Below are positions 38,363-48,671 of a stretch of DNA of 56,071 nt, one piece after another. The notes beneath the pieces are model-generated. The model was not told where the DNA came from and ran no database searches. It was given only the letters and a program-made list of their open reading frames with translations. A program made the translations under genes and the position numbers. Every line of letters starts with the position of its first letter. Position 1 is the first letter of the stretch. The stretch is from contig CACGHD010000007.1 in NCBI GenBank assembly GCA_902572825.1, forward strand, positions 1 to 56,071, given 5' to 3'. This DNA is from an uncultured Prochlorococcus sp. GTDB lineage: Bacteria > Cyanobacteriota > Cyanobacteriia > PCC-6307 > Cyanobiaceae.

Positions 38363-39064
38363 TTGATTGCAGGGTTAGAATTATTGTGGATTAAAAGGTT
38401 TTTTTTGAAAAAGGAATTAACTCATCGTTCTCATGAACTTAAAGCTCTTGGTTGGAATCAAGAAGACTTAACAAGATACGAAGATTTATGGGAATACAGT
38501 CAAAGATGGGGATTAATAAATTTAGAAAGAGAAGACAGACAGTTTTTAAAGAAGGCAGAAAAGTTACTCCCAAAGATCCAAAATAAAAAGTTATCTGTTA
38601 AAAAAACTATTGAAGAAAAATCTTATTATCTATGGTTAAATTTTTACCTCGATGAGATAAATATTTTTAGTAATTCTAATCTTCCAAAAAATAAATATGG
38701 TGTTTGGACACTTTTAATTGAAGAGGAAATAAAACTTCTTAAGGAATTAAAACCAGTTATGGGTCTTCCAGATACCTTAAAAGCTAGGAATCTTTTCGAA
38801 AATAGGAAAGAGCTTATAAATAAAGCTTTTAGCGAATTTGATGCTAAAAGTAATGACAAGGTTTTCAACTTTGATGAAGTTTTAAACAACTCTGAAAAAG
38901 ATGTTGGTAAGAATTGGAAATCAATTACTGAAAAAGATCCTGAGGCTAATAAAACTTTTCCAATAATTGAATCTGTAAATATTGAGAAACTCAGATCTGC
39001 GATAAAAGAGGATTTGAGTACATATATGAAAGATAATTACCCCTCATTAAAAAAGGATTTATAA
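38363..39064 (+). CDS. Conserved-type hypothetical protein
   Basis: This 233-residue soluble, highly charged protein has no recognised domain. The KKELTHRSHELKALGWNQEDLTRYEDLWEYSQRWGLINLEREDRQFL region is likely the conserved core. The rest is helical, with a acidic C-terminal tail. The TTG start is provisional because the first ten residues look atypical; another start near KRFF is possible. It follows the Rossmann protein by about 50 bases and precedes metY. Confidence 0.6.
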   Translation: MIAGLELLWIKRFFLKKELTHRSHELKALGWNQEDLTRYEDLWEYSQRWGLINLEREDRQFLKKAEKLLPKIQNKKLSVKKTIEEKSYYLWLNFYLDEINIFSNSNLPKNKYGVWTLLIEEEIKLLKELKPVMGLPDTLKARNLFENRKELINKAFSEFDAKSNDKVFNFDEVLNNSEKDVGKNWKSITEKDPEANKTFPIIESVNIEKLRSAIKEDLSTYMKDNYPSLKKDL

Positions 39065-39120
39065 ATATTTATCTTTTTTTTGTTTTTTTTTTAGACTTTT
39101 CTAAGTTAAATAGATAATAG

Positions 39121-40464
<1,344 letters not shown>

Positions 40465-40477
40465 TAAAGGAGATTTA

Positions 40478-41368
40478 TTGGCTTTAATAATTCCCAGTAA
40501 CTATCACAAGATTAGTGATGTTGAGAAAAATCATATATCTTGGATCGAACCAGAATTGGCAAAAAGACAGGATATACGTCCTCTTAGGATTGGTATTTTA
40601 AATATCATGCCTCTAGGGAAGCAGTATGAATTTAACTTGCTACATCCACTTGGATTGTCTCCCCTTCAAATTGAGCCAGTTTGGATAAAGCTTAAAACTC
40701 ACTCTTATAAAACATGGGATCTTAATCATCTGAATAATCTATACATTACTTGGGAAGAAGCAAATAATCCAGAACCGTTAGATGGAATCATTATTACTGG
40801 AGCACCTATTGAACATCTAGCCTTTGAGGAGGTTAAGTATTGGGACGAATTTGTAAAAATTGTAAATGAAGCCAGAAATTCTTGTGCGAGTACTCTTGGA
40901 TTATGTTGGGCTGGCTTTGCGCTGGCTTATTTGGCAGGGGTCGATAAGAAAGTTTTTGATAGGAAATTATTTGGGGTATTCCCTTTAAAAAGTCTTGTTC
41001 CTGGACACCCTTTGATGGGTACTCAAGATGATGAATTTATTTGTCCTCAAAGTAGATTTGCTGGATTACCAGATTTGGAAATGGAGAAAGCCCAAAAAGA
41101 AGGGAAATTGAATTTGTTGGCTTATGGAGAAAACGTTGGATATACAATATTTGAATCTAATGATCAAAAACAACTTATGCATTTAGGTCATCCTGAATAT
41201 ACGGTGCATAGAATTATTAGTGAAATTGAAAGAGACAAAGAAAAGGGAGATGTTCCTCCTCCTAAAAATTTTGATCCAAATAGTTCAAAAACAGCTTGGA
41301 GATCTCATAGGAATTTGCTTTTTCAACAATGGCTTTGGTTCTGTTATCAACAAGTTAGTCTTAATTAA
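40478..41368 (+). CDS. metA: Homoserine O-acyltransferase (MetA type)
   Basis: A 296-residue class I glutamine-amidotransferase-fold enzyme that acylates homoserine. The nucleophile Cys is in LGLCWAGFALAYL, the His-Glu pair in HLGHPEY, and RIGILNIMPLGKQYEFNLL is the N-terminal signature. Whether succinyl or acetyl is used cannot be told by eye; the adjacent metY favours acetyl. A TTG start follows GGAG at proper spacing. It ends 5 bases before the convergent SulP gene. Confidence 0.93.
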   Translation: MALIIPSNYHKISDVEKNHISWIEPELAKRQDIRPLRIGILNIMPLGKQYEFNLLHPLGLSPLQIEPVWIKLKTHSYKTWDLNHLNNLYITWEEANNPEPLDGIIITGAPIEHLAFEEVKYWDEFVKIVNEARNSCASTLGLCWAGFALAYLAGVDKKVFDRKLFGVFPLKSLVPGHPLMGTQDDEFICPQSRFAGLPDLEMEKAQKEGKLNLLAYGENVGYTIFESNDQKQLMHLGHPEYTVHRIISEIERDKEKGDVPPPKNFDPNSSKTAWRSHRNLLFQQWLWFCYQQVSLN

Positions 41369-41373
41369 CTTTT

Positions 41374-42939
41374 TTAATGAGCGCTTTCTATACCACCTAG
41401 TCTTTCAAATAAGTTAAGACTTTCTTTATTTAATCCTACAATTTCAACTTTAGAACCACCATTCTGGAACTTTCTAATAATTTGCTCAAGAGCAACAACG
41501 CCACTTTGATCCCAAATATGAGCTAAAGACATATCAATTAAAATATTTTCTGGATGTTCGTGAATATCAAATCCTTGCAAGAAATAAATTTTACTTACAA
41601 AAAATAATTGTCCTTTTACTTTGTAGGTAGTCAAATTATTTTCTTCAGCTCTTGAGACAGTTATAACTTTTGCGACTTTTCTGCTGAAAAGGATTGCAGC
41701 TAACGAAACTCCAGCAATAACTCCAAGTGCAAGATTATGAGGTTTTGTTAGCATTGTAACCGCAAAAGTCATAAGCATTACTGCAGTATCACTTTTAGGT
41801 ATCTTTCTAATATTTTTTAATCCATTTATATCTGCTGTACTTATCGCTATCGTTATCATGATTGCTACTAAAGCAGCCATTGGTATTGCTCCAATCCAAG
41901 ACTTCAAGAGGATAATCATAATTAGTAGAGATATACCTGAGGAGAGAGTTGATAATCTAGATTTACCACCATTTTCAGTATTCATAACAGATTGCCCAAC
42001 TAAGGCACATCCTGCCATTCCACCAAATAAGGATGCCACAATATTTGCGATCCCCTGTCCTCTTGCTTCTTTATTTTTATTAGAACTTGTATCAGTTACA
42101 TCGTCTAAAATATCTTGAGTTAAAAAGGTTTCCATTAAACCCACGAGAGATATTGCAAGTGAAGTCGGTAAAATAATTCCTAATGTTTCAAGACTAAAAG
42201 GTACTTTCCCATTTTCTATTGATCCAAAAGGAAGAGAAATACTTGGTAATCCATCAGGTAATTTACCCAAATCGCTAACCGTTGGGACATCTAGATTCAA
42301 GAATATGCTTATGAGAGTAATTACTACTATCGCGATAAGTTGAGATGGGACTACTTTTGTGATTTTTGGAAGCCCATAGATAATTATTAATCCTAGGATT
42401 ACAAGAATCCAAACTACTGGGATTTGTGAGTTAACTGGATACTGACTCAAAGTTTGTTCAATTAATCCTTTTGATTCTTTAATTCCTATTCCTAACTGAG
42501 GTAGTTGTGCCTGAAATATTAAAAGCGCCAGTGCATTTACAAATCCACTTAATACTCCAGTTGGCACGAATCGCATTTGGTAGGCAAGTCTTAAATATCC
42601 CCAAAGAATTTGGAAAATTCCAGTTAATATTCCAGCTGCAATAAGATATGGGACTCCTAATCCAGGAGCTTGTGATTCTCCATAAGCAACAAGTCCAGTC
42701 ATCAAAAGAGCTGTTGAACCTGTAGCTGAAGTGATCATCCCCCTTCTTCCTCCAACAAGTGCAATTGTTATAGATAAGCAAAAGGCACCAAAAAGGCCAA
42801 CTTTAGGATCTACACCAGCTATACCTGAAAAAGCAATTGCTTCTGGGATCATTGCAAAAGCAACAACTAAGCCTGAGAGAATATTTGACTTTGGATCATC
42901 TAACCAATTTTTAGATAAATATCTTGAGAAATTTGACAT
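41374..42939 (-). CDS. SulP-family anion transporter with STAS domain (BicA-like or sulfate)
   Basis: A 521-residue transporter with the SulP core (NILSGLVVAFAMIPEAIAFSGIAGV near residue 18, then about 12 to 14 hydrophobic segments) and a C-terminal STAS domain (LIDMSLAHIWDQSGVVALEQII) of about 100 residues. Marine cyanobacterial members include the sodium-dependent bicarbonate carrier BicA. Neighbouring sulfur genes (metY-metA) make sulfate conceivable. I leave the substrate open. Confidence 0.88.
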   Translation of the reverse strand: MSNFSRYLSKNWLDDPKSNILSGLVVAFAMIPEAIAFSGIAGVDPKVGLFGAFCLSITIALVGGRRGMITSATGSTALLMTGLVAYGESQAPGLGVPYLIAAGILTGIFQILWGYLRLAYQMRFVPTGVLSGFVNALALLIFQAQLPQLGIGIKESKGLIEQTLSQYPVNSQIPVVWILVILGLIIIYGLPKITKVVPSQLIAIVVITLISIFLNLDVPTVSDLGKLPDGLPSISLPFGSIENGKVPFSLETLGIILPTSLAISLVGLMETFLTQDILDDVTDTSSNKNKEARGQGIANIVASLFGGMAGCALVGQSVMNTENGGKSRLSTLSSGISLLIMIILLKSWIGAIPMAALVAIMITIAISTADINGLKNIRKIPKSDTAVMLMTFAVTMLTKPHNLALGVIAGVSLAAILFSRKVAKVITVSRAEENNLTTYKVKGQLFFVSKIYFLQGFDIHEHPENILIDMSLAHIWDQSGVVALEQIIRKFQNGGSKVEIVGLNKESLNLFERLGGIESAH

Positions 42940-42969
42940 TTTGAATTTATTTATAATTAAGAAGCTACC

Positions 42970-44250
42970 TCATAAAGGAGGCAAAATACCTTGTGGGTCA
43001 AAAATATTCTTTAAAGTTTTTAATTCATTCATTCTATTTCCAAAGGCTAATGTAATTTCTTCATCATGAGAATTCAAATGATTATGCAATTGGGCTAAGT
43101 GAATATTTGGATAAAACTTTTTTAGCTTGCTCCACGATTTATAAATCCACTCCAAAGCAACTTCTTTTTCTTGAAGATCATTTTTTTTCCATGATGCATA
43201 TATCCATGGTTTCCAAGTGCTTTTTCTATGAACAAAAAAGCTTGAGCCATGATTTAACTTTTTTGTTTTGCAACCTAATTGTTGAGAAGCAATGTAACAG
43301 GAATTATTAGGTTTATTATCCATTATTTCATCCAAACATTGTATGAAAATTGGAATATCATTTTTTAAATCTTCTCCAAGAAGACTAATTACCTCAGAAT
43401 GGTTATTTGCATTCAGCTCATATAAATTCAACTCCTTAGGGAAGAAATTTATTTTGTTAAAGTTTTCATAAAATTGTTTTTCTAGAGTAGGGAATTTGTC
43501 TAGAAGCATTAGGCATTCTTCTGTTCTTTTATCCTCTAAATTATTTTTGAGTTCAGCAAAAATATATATGTAAATTTTTTGGGCATAAATCCATTGAAGA
43601 CTAATATTTTCTGGGAATTTCTCTGATAGTTTTATTATTTCTGTAAGTTCATTTAGATTTACAAATCCTTCAATAACTTTAATTGAATTAGATTGGATAG
43701 TCTTAAGTTCTATTTCGGTAATAATTGAAAAGAAGGGTGCTGCGCCTTTAATTGCTTCCCAAATCAACTGTTCTTCTGGATTTATTTGATTTTTTTTTAA
43801 AGAAATAAATGTGCCATTACCCAAGAAACCTTTTATCGATTCAATATTATCAATTGCTAATCCGTAGGTTCTACTGAGCGGGCTTACTCCACCAGTAAGT
43901 ATATAGCCTGCTCCAGGAAGTTTAGAAAGTCCGATTGGAAAACTTCGATTATATTTTTGTAAATGATTTAATAGATCCCCCATTATTACACCACCTCCAA
44001 TTGTTACCAAATTGGTTGTTCTATCTAGATTAATTTTGCTGTGATTTTTTCTTAGATCAAGAGTTGTAAAACCATTTTTTGCACAGCTAGAAGTTGTACC
44101 TCCACTACATACGCAAAGATGCTCGAATTTTTCGTAAGAATAGTTATCCTCGTTAAATAAGGATTCATCCACGTCATAAATTAATTTCTTTAATTTTGCA
44201 TCCTTTGAGTTGATATTTGGAACTTCAAGCAAGTTATTATTATTTTTCAC
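42970..44250 (-). CDS. FAD-binding (PCMH/BBE-like) oxidoreductase
   Basis: A 426-residue protein with a PCMH-type FAD fold: CVCSGGTTSSCAKNGFTTLDL, LVTIGGGVIMGDLLNHL, FPIGLSKLPGAGYILTGGVSPLSRTYGLAIDNI. The C-terminal region ends with FGNRMNELKTLKNIFDPQGILPPL, a typical oxidase end. The product is unknown. It is divergent from the chelatase gene; the predicted 5' ends are very close, and a longer chelatase frame would overlap it. Confidence 0.82.
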   Translation of the reverse strand: MKNNNNLLEVPNINSKDAKLKKLIYDVDESLFNEDNYSYEKFEHLCVCSGGTTSSCAKNGFTTLDLRKNHSKINLDRTTNLVTIGGGVIMGDLLNHLQKYNRSFPIGLSKLPGAGYILTGGVSPLSRTYGLAIDNIESIKGFLGNGTFISLKKNQINPEEQLIWEAIKGAAPFFSIITEIELKTIQSNSIKVIEGFVNLNELTEIIKLSEKFPENISLQWIYAQKIYIYIFAELKNNLEDKRTEECLMLLDKFPTLEKQFYENFNKINFFPKELNLYELNANNHSEVISLLGEDLKNDIPIFIQCLDEIMDNKPNNSCYIASQQLGCKTKKLNHGSSFFVHRKSTWKPWIYASWKKNDLQEKEVALEWIYKSWSKLKKFYPNIHLAQLHNHLNSHDEEITLAFGNRMNELKTLKNIFDPQGILPPL

Positions 44251-44291
44251 TACAGGATATTGTTCTTTACTATTATGGTATAAGTAATAAT

Positions 44292-45428
44292 TTGAATTTG
44301 GATAATTTAGATTTGAAGTTAAATAATCAAGTTGCGATACTTATCTGTGGACATGGGAGTAGAAATAAACTAGCCATTACTGAATTTCAAGAATTAACTA
44401 ATTTCATCCAAAAAAGATATCCAAACTTTTTAGTTGAATATGGTTTCTTGGAATTTGCTAAACCTTCGATTGTTGATGCTTTAGACAAGTTAAAAGATCT
44501 TTCTATAAAAAAAGTAATTGCAATACCTGCAATGCTTTTCGCTGCTGGCCATGTAAAAAATGATATACCTAGCCTGCTTATGAATTATTCAAGTAAAACA
44601 GGAATTGAAATAATTTATGGAAGAGAATTAGGTATTAATAATTTAATGATTAGTGCAGCTTGTGAAAGAGTAAAAGATGTATTTAAACAAAATAATAATC
44701 TCAAACCTGAAGAATCATTATTAGTTGTTGTGGGCAGAGGCTCTTCCGACCCAGATGCGAATTCCAATGTTTCAAAAATTACGAGAATGATTGTAGAGGG
44801 TATTGGTTTAGGGTGGGGGGAAACAGTTTTTTCTGGAGTAACTTTCCCCCTTGTTGAACCTGGCTTGAAAAATGTTGTGAGACTTGGTTATAAAAATATA
44901 ATTGTTTTCCCTTATTTCCTTTTCTCAGGTGTCCTTGTTACAAGAATAAAAAGGCAAAGTGATTTAGTTGCGATTAATAATCCAAATATTTCATTTATAC
45001 ATGCAAAATATCTTTCGTCACAGTCTTATGTGGTCGACACTTTTGTAGAAAGGATTGAAGAGATTCTTAATAACGAAGGTAATAATTCTATGAATTGCTC
45101 AACTTGTAAATATAGATCAAATTTATTTGGCTTTGAAAAAGAAGTTGGAATGGTCCAAGAAAGTCATCATGACCATGTAGAGGGCTTGGGTATCACCTGC
45201 GATTTATGTGATCCTGAATGTAATGGTGCTTGTGAAATACAAAATCAAATACCAACTCATAATCAAGAAAAATCAGACACAGGAGGAGGTGATTACTTAG
45301 AACATGAACACGTAGAGGCTCATCAACATGAACATAATCACCATCACCATAACCATCACCATAGTATTTATCCAAATTCAAAACATCCTTTAGGACCTGT
45401 CACGCTTCGCTTGCCTAATAAAGACTAA
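44292..45428 (+). CDS. cbiX: CbiX-like sirohydrochlorin chelatase with FeS and His-rich tail
   Basis: A class II chelatase inserting Co or Fe into sirohydrochlorin. ICGHGSRNKLA and FAAGHVKNDIP carry the two metal-site His, and a second repeat begins VVGRGSSDPDAN with SGVTFPLVEPGL. Beyond about residue 265 is MNCSTCKYR, a possible FeS motif as reported for long CbiX forms, then CDLCDPECNGACEIQ and a run of histidines (HEHNHHHHNHHH). I pick TTG at 44292 because a longer frame from 44217 would overlap the FAD gene and gives a non-family start (MELQASYYYF). Confidence 0.88.
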   Translation: MNLDNLDLKLNNQVAILICGHGSRNKLAITEFQELTNFIQKRYPNFLVEYGFLEFAKPSIVDALDKLKDLSIKKVIAIPAMLFAAGHVKNDIPSLLMNYSSKTGIEIIYGRELGINNLMISAACERVKDVFKQNNNLKPEESLLVVVGRGSSDPDANSNVSKITRMIVEGIGLGWGETVFSGVTFPLVEPGLKNVVRLGYKNIIVFPYFLFSGVLVTRIKRQSDLVAINNPNISFIHAKYLSSQSYVVDTFVERIEEILNNEGNNSMNCSTCKYRSNLFGFEKEVGMVQESHHDHVEGLGITCDLCDPECNGACEIQNQIPTHNQEKSDTGGGDYLEHEHVEAHQHEHNHHHHNHHHSIYPNSKHPLGPVTLRLPNKD

Positions 45429-45809
45429 ATCTTAAGAAAATCCGTTGAAATCAATGAATCACCTGTCTCTTTCTCGACTTAGTCTTAATAGACTCAGTAC
45501 ATATAAGTATTCTTAATATAAAATCGTGAAAGTATTTTGAGCTAGATTTTCCACAATTTGCAGGTTGTTTTCCACGTCCAAATCCACACTGGATTAGAAA
45601 TGGCAGTATTTTTCAAAAAAAACAGGACTTCAACATTATTGTTGACTTTTTTTTAAGATCTATTCAATTTCCTTATTTGAAAAAGAATTTTTTTAAAAAC
45701 CCACATATAACATGAGTCTTATTTGATAATCTTAAAAGTTTACTAGAAGATTTTTCTTGATAATTTTAGAGAAAAAGATCATTATTGTTGATGTAGAAAA
45801 GATAAATTT
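45429..45809. other. Gene-free spacer with DnaA-box-like motifs
   Basis: About 380 bases with no credible gene. It contains a short inverted repeat AGTCT-TAAT-AGACT near 45482, TTTTCCACA at 45547-45555, TTTTCCACG at 45568-45576, and a weaker AAATCCACA at 45580-45588. The remainder is AT-rich. The motifs match the cyanobacterial DnaA-box consensus, but origin genes (dnaN) are not adjacent. Confidence 0.5.
45547..45588 (+). promoter_or_regulatory. Cluster of DnaA-box-like 9-mers
   Basis: Two TTTTCCAC(A/G) 9-mers with starts 21 bases apart, and one diverged copy 12 bases later, all in the same orientation. Two good matches within 30 bases in an otherwise AT-rich spacer is more than I would expect from casual reading. 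DnaA regulation or titration is possible; chance is not excluded. Confidence 0.4.
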
Positions 45810-46067
45810 ATGGATCAAATCAACCAAACAAATTTTACTGATAAGAAACTCCTAGAGTCCTCTTCCAATAAAGTCTCATTAGAAACAGAGCTTTCAGAAA
45901 CTCTTTATAACACTATGAAAGATTTCGTATTAAGTAATCCGACTTGGGATCAATATAAGCTTATAAATTCAGCATTAGCTACTTTTCTCTTTCAAAACGG
46001 TTGTACAGATAATTCTGTCTCAGAAATTTATTTAAATCAATTATTTACACCCTCTAAGTCTTTTTAA
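45810..46067 (+). CDS. DUF2811 family protein
   Basis: An 85-residue protein whose core VSLETELSETLYNTMKDFVLSNPTWDQYKLINSALATFLFQNGC matches the cyanobacterial DUF2811 family (quoted region residues about 23-66). The pattern of helix, turn and helix with a conserved W-DQ and F-L-x-QNG is clear. Function is unknown. It converges with the GMC gene, overlapping its end by 14 bases. Confidence 0.8.
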   Translation: MDQINQTNFTDKKLLESSSNKVSLETELSETLYNTMKDFVLSNPTWDQYKLINSALATFLFQNGCTDNSVSEIYLNQLFTPSKSF

Positions 46068-47694
46068 TATTTAAACAGGCTCTTCTACTCAACGCCATCA
46101 TTGTAAGTGTGGGGCTTTGCCAAGATGATGTGGTCCAGCATGCTCCATCTAGTACCAGTACGTTCTTACATCTCCACAATCTGTTAAATTTATCAACTAC
46201 GCTATTTTCTTCATTTAACCCCATTGGTGCTCCCCCTACCTCATGAATATAATATCCAGGAGGAGGAGGACTGTCTGAAAGTGCTATCAAATTTTTTGTA
46301 AATAAACTCCCTAATGGAATATTCATTAGTTCATCAATATTTTTTATTTTCCCATTTGCAGCTTTGACAGATTTTTCTATCGTTTTTTCCATATGTTTTG
46401 CCATATTTAACTCATTCTCGCTCCATTCGAATTCAATGTAGGGAATTGGTATTCCCCATTCATCTGTTTTTCTTGATAAAGAAACTGAGTTTTTCTCTCT
46501 AGGAAGGACTTCACCATGGGCGATAAGAAAGCCAATGGATTTGTTTGCGTCTTTTTGTAAAAATTTAGGTATCCCTAATCTATCAATTGCCCCCCAGATT
46601 CCATAACCTCTAAGGAAATTTATGTCGTCAATTTCTGGTAAATTTGAACCAAAAGGAATAAAGAAACTGCCTGCACCAGAAAGATCGGGAGGATTATCTA
46701 GTGAATTATCTGAGTTTTTTGCTTTTGGGACTGAAAAAAATCTACAGATAGATATGTGATCCATTAGGTATTTGCCTAATTTCCCAGAATTATCTTTAAA
46801 CCCTGAGGAATTTGATTTGTATTCTGAGTTCAGTAGTATTCTCAGTGTTGAAATTGTTGATGCGCAAAGAAGAATTAAATCACAATCCAATACTTCTTTG
46901 TGTCCATTTTCTAGGTTTACAATCGTTAGTTTTGAGGCAAGCTCTGTTATCTTGTTAATCTCAAAAGACTCCACTAGGTAATTAGAGATTATTTGTACAT
47001 TTCCAGTATCTAAAGCTTTTTTTAAAGAGCTTCCTAAGCTGGAGGACTTGGGCCAATTTTTTTCTTTTACAGATGAGTTACGGTCAAATCCTCTTGATTG
47101 GATAAATGGATAGTTTAATTTTGATTTAACTTTGCTGCCAAAAACATTTTCGTTTTCTGTAAGAGGAATTTCACCAATATATTTACCGTTTGGGACCCCC
47201 TTGATATCATCTTTTCGTCCATAAATTCCGCAGAAATTTTCAATAAAATCGTAGTGCGGTGAAATTTCTTCGTATGAAATAGGCCAGTTTGGCCCGAATC
47301 CGTCTTTTTTAGCCGGATGAAAGTCTTCTGAGGAAAGTCTTAATGTTATGCCTCCCCAAGTTAATGATCTCCCCCCATATTGTTTACCTTGTGTCCAAAG
47401 AAATGGCTTTTTTTTTGGGAAGTCATAAGGATGCTTCAATTCATTTGAATATAAGTCAGGATTATTTTTCCAATAACCAGGATGTTGGCACTGATTGGCA
47501 TGTTTTTTTGTTAAGACTCCTGATAATCTTTTTAATGTACTTTTTGGCTCATTATTACTAGCTTCATCCCGTTTAACTTGAGGCCCTGCTTCTATTACTA
47601 AAACTTTGATCCCTTGTTCTGCCAATGTAAGTGCTGCTATTCCTCCTGTTGCTCCAGAACCAATAACAATTGCATCATAAGGACTTATATCCAA
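46054..47694 (-). CDS. GMC-type FAD oxidoreductase
   Basis: A 546-residue flavoprotein. The FAD-binding VIGSGATGGIAALTLAEQGI motif is at about 11-30, GGRSLTWGGITLRLS follows, and the C-terminal HEVGGAPMGLNEENSV with WQSPTLTMMALSRRAC completes the GMC core. The active-site His in HEVGGAPMG is present; the second His/Asn pair is uncertain. It acts on an unknown alcohol or sugar. Divergent from the pentapeptide protein. Confidence 0.88.
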   Translation of the reverse strand: MDISPYDAIVIGSGATGGIAALTLAEQGIKVLVIEAGPQVKRDEASNNEPKSTLKRLSGVLTKKHANQCQHPGYWKNNPDLYSNELKHPYDFPKKKPFLWTQGKQYGGRSLTWGGITLRLSSEDFHPAKKDGFGPNWPISYEEISPHYDFIENFCGIYGRKDDIKGVPNGKYIGEIPLTENENVFGSKVKSKLNYPFIQSRGFDRNSSVKEKNWPKSSSLGSSLKKALDTGNVQIISNYLVESFEINKITELASKLTIVNLENGHKEVLDCDLILLCASTISTLRILLNSEYKSNSSGFKDNSGKLGKYLMDHISICRFFSVPKAKNSDNSLDNPPDLSGAGSFFIPFGSNLPEIDDINFLRGYGIWGAIDRLGIPKFLQKDANKSIGFLIAHGEVLPREKNSVSLSRKTDEWGIPIPYIEFEWSENELNMAKHMEKTIEKSVKAANGKIKNIDELMNIPLGSLFTKNLIALSDSPPPPGYYIHEVGGAPMGLNEENSVVDKFNRLWRCKNVLVLDGACWTTSSWQSPTLTMMALSRRACLNIKKT

Positions 47695-47800
47695 AACCTA
47701 GTTCGTAATTTCTATTTCAATAAATATAGCATTCAGTAAATAATTAATTTTTAGATTTCAGCTTAAGAAGCTAGAATTTATTGAAATATTACTCAAACAA

Positions 47801-48274
47801 ATGAGATTAATAATTTTAACTTTTTTAATAGTTGTTTTAACCCTCCCTTCTAAAAGCTTTGCGGCGTTGGATTATGGTAAACAATCTTTAGTAGGGGCTG
47901 ATTTTTCTGGATCTGATTTAAAAGGAGCAACTTTCTATTTGACTGATTTGCAAGACGCAAATTTGTCAGGTTGTGAGCTCCAAAATGCGACTCTTTATGG
48001 AGCAAAATTGAAAGATACTAATTTAAGTAACTCCAACTTAAGAGAAGTAACTTTAGACTCGGCTGTTTTAGATGGAACAGATTTATCAAATACTAACTTG
48101 GAGGATTCTTTTGCTTATAGTACCCAGTTTGAAAATGTAAAAATACAAGGCGCAGACTTCACAAATGTTTTTTTGCCAAAAGATATTATTAGGAGATTTT
48201 GTGAAAGTGCTACTGGAACTAATCCAATTACAAATAGAGAAACCAGAGAAACTTTAGAGTGCGATTACATTTAA
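47801..48274 (+). CDS. Secreted pentapeptide-repeat protein
   Basis: A 157-residue protein with an N-terminal signal peptide (about 1-21, ending SKSFA-A), then about 15 pentapeptide units A(D/N)LxX (ADFSGSDLKGATFYLTDLQD and onwards) to about 118, forming a right-handed quadrilateral beta-helix. The C-terminal part has two Cys (RRFCESATG and ECDYI), possibly disulfide-bonded. Thylakoid lumen or periplasm is the likely site. Function unknown. Confidence 0.88.
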   Translation: MRLIILTFLIVVLTLPSKSFAALDYGKQSLVGADFSGSDLKGATFYLTDLQDANLSGCELQNATLYGAKLKDTNLSNSNLREVTLDSAVLDGTDLSNTNLEDSFAYSTQFENVKIQGADFTNVFLPKDIIRRFCESATGTNPITNRETRETLECDYI

Positions 48275-48276
48275 AA

Positions 48277-48669
48277 TTATGCACATACTAGTTCTTTTTT
48301 AATCTTTCTTTGTTTATAAAGTGATCTTCCAACAGGCCAACCTAAAGTAGATAAATGTTTCATTAAAGAAGCTGAGTATTTGAAATAAAAATTGTCTGAA
48401 TATTTGATGCCAAGTTCATTTAGAGTAGTTATTAATAAATATAGATCTTTCTTTTTGCCTTTTTTCATATCCAATAATATCAATGCTTCACTTGATAATT
48501 TTTTTTCTAGTACCTTATCATTTTCAGCAAAACCAACTTTAAGTGAATTAAATGCATCAGAATAAAGAGTATAAATTATTCCATCTTTAGATTTATCTAT
48601 AGAAGTATCTAGATGAAATCTTGATGATATTAATTTTTTGTATTCTTTAATGATTTTTCTGTTATTCAT
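48277..48669 (-). CDS. Degenerate GIY-like small protein (predicted)
   Basis: A 130-residue basic protein. Residues about 30-60 read GIIYTLYSDAFNSLKVGFAEN, which resembles a GIY-YIG strand-turn-strand with the second motif degraded (KVGF for YIG), and a W-P-V-G segment near 111. Catalytic residues are not clear. It starts 2 bases after the upstream gene's stop, so it is almost surely co-transcribed with the RHH-like protein. I cannot name a function. Confidence 0.5.
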   Translation of the reverse strand: MNNRKIIKEYKKLISSRFHLDTSIDKSKDGIIYTLYSDAFNSLKVGFAENDKVLEKKLSSEALILLDMKKGKKKDLYLLITTLNELGIKYSDNFYFKYSASLMKHLSTLGWPVGRSLYKQRKIKKELVCA

Positions 48670-48671
48670 AA

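Noticed and set aside
41374..42939. Naming the SulP transporter BicA outright
   Set aside because: The family includes sulfate and bicarbonate carriers. Neighbouring methionine genes and marine precedent point in different directions, so the substrate is left open.
44217..44291. Upstream-extended start for the chelatase (MELQASYYYF)
   Set aside because: It would overlap the divergent FAD gene and adds a segment not found in chelatases. TTG at 44292 gives a sensible start.
45193..45381. Reverse-strand frame opposite the His-rich chelatase tail
   Set aside because: The Tyr/Gly/Asp-Gly pattern is the complement of the repeated His codons. No independent start signal.
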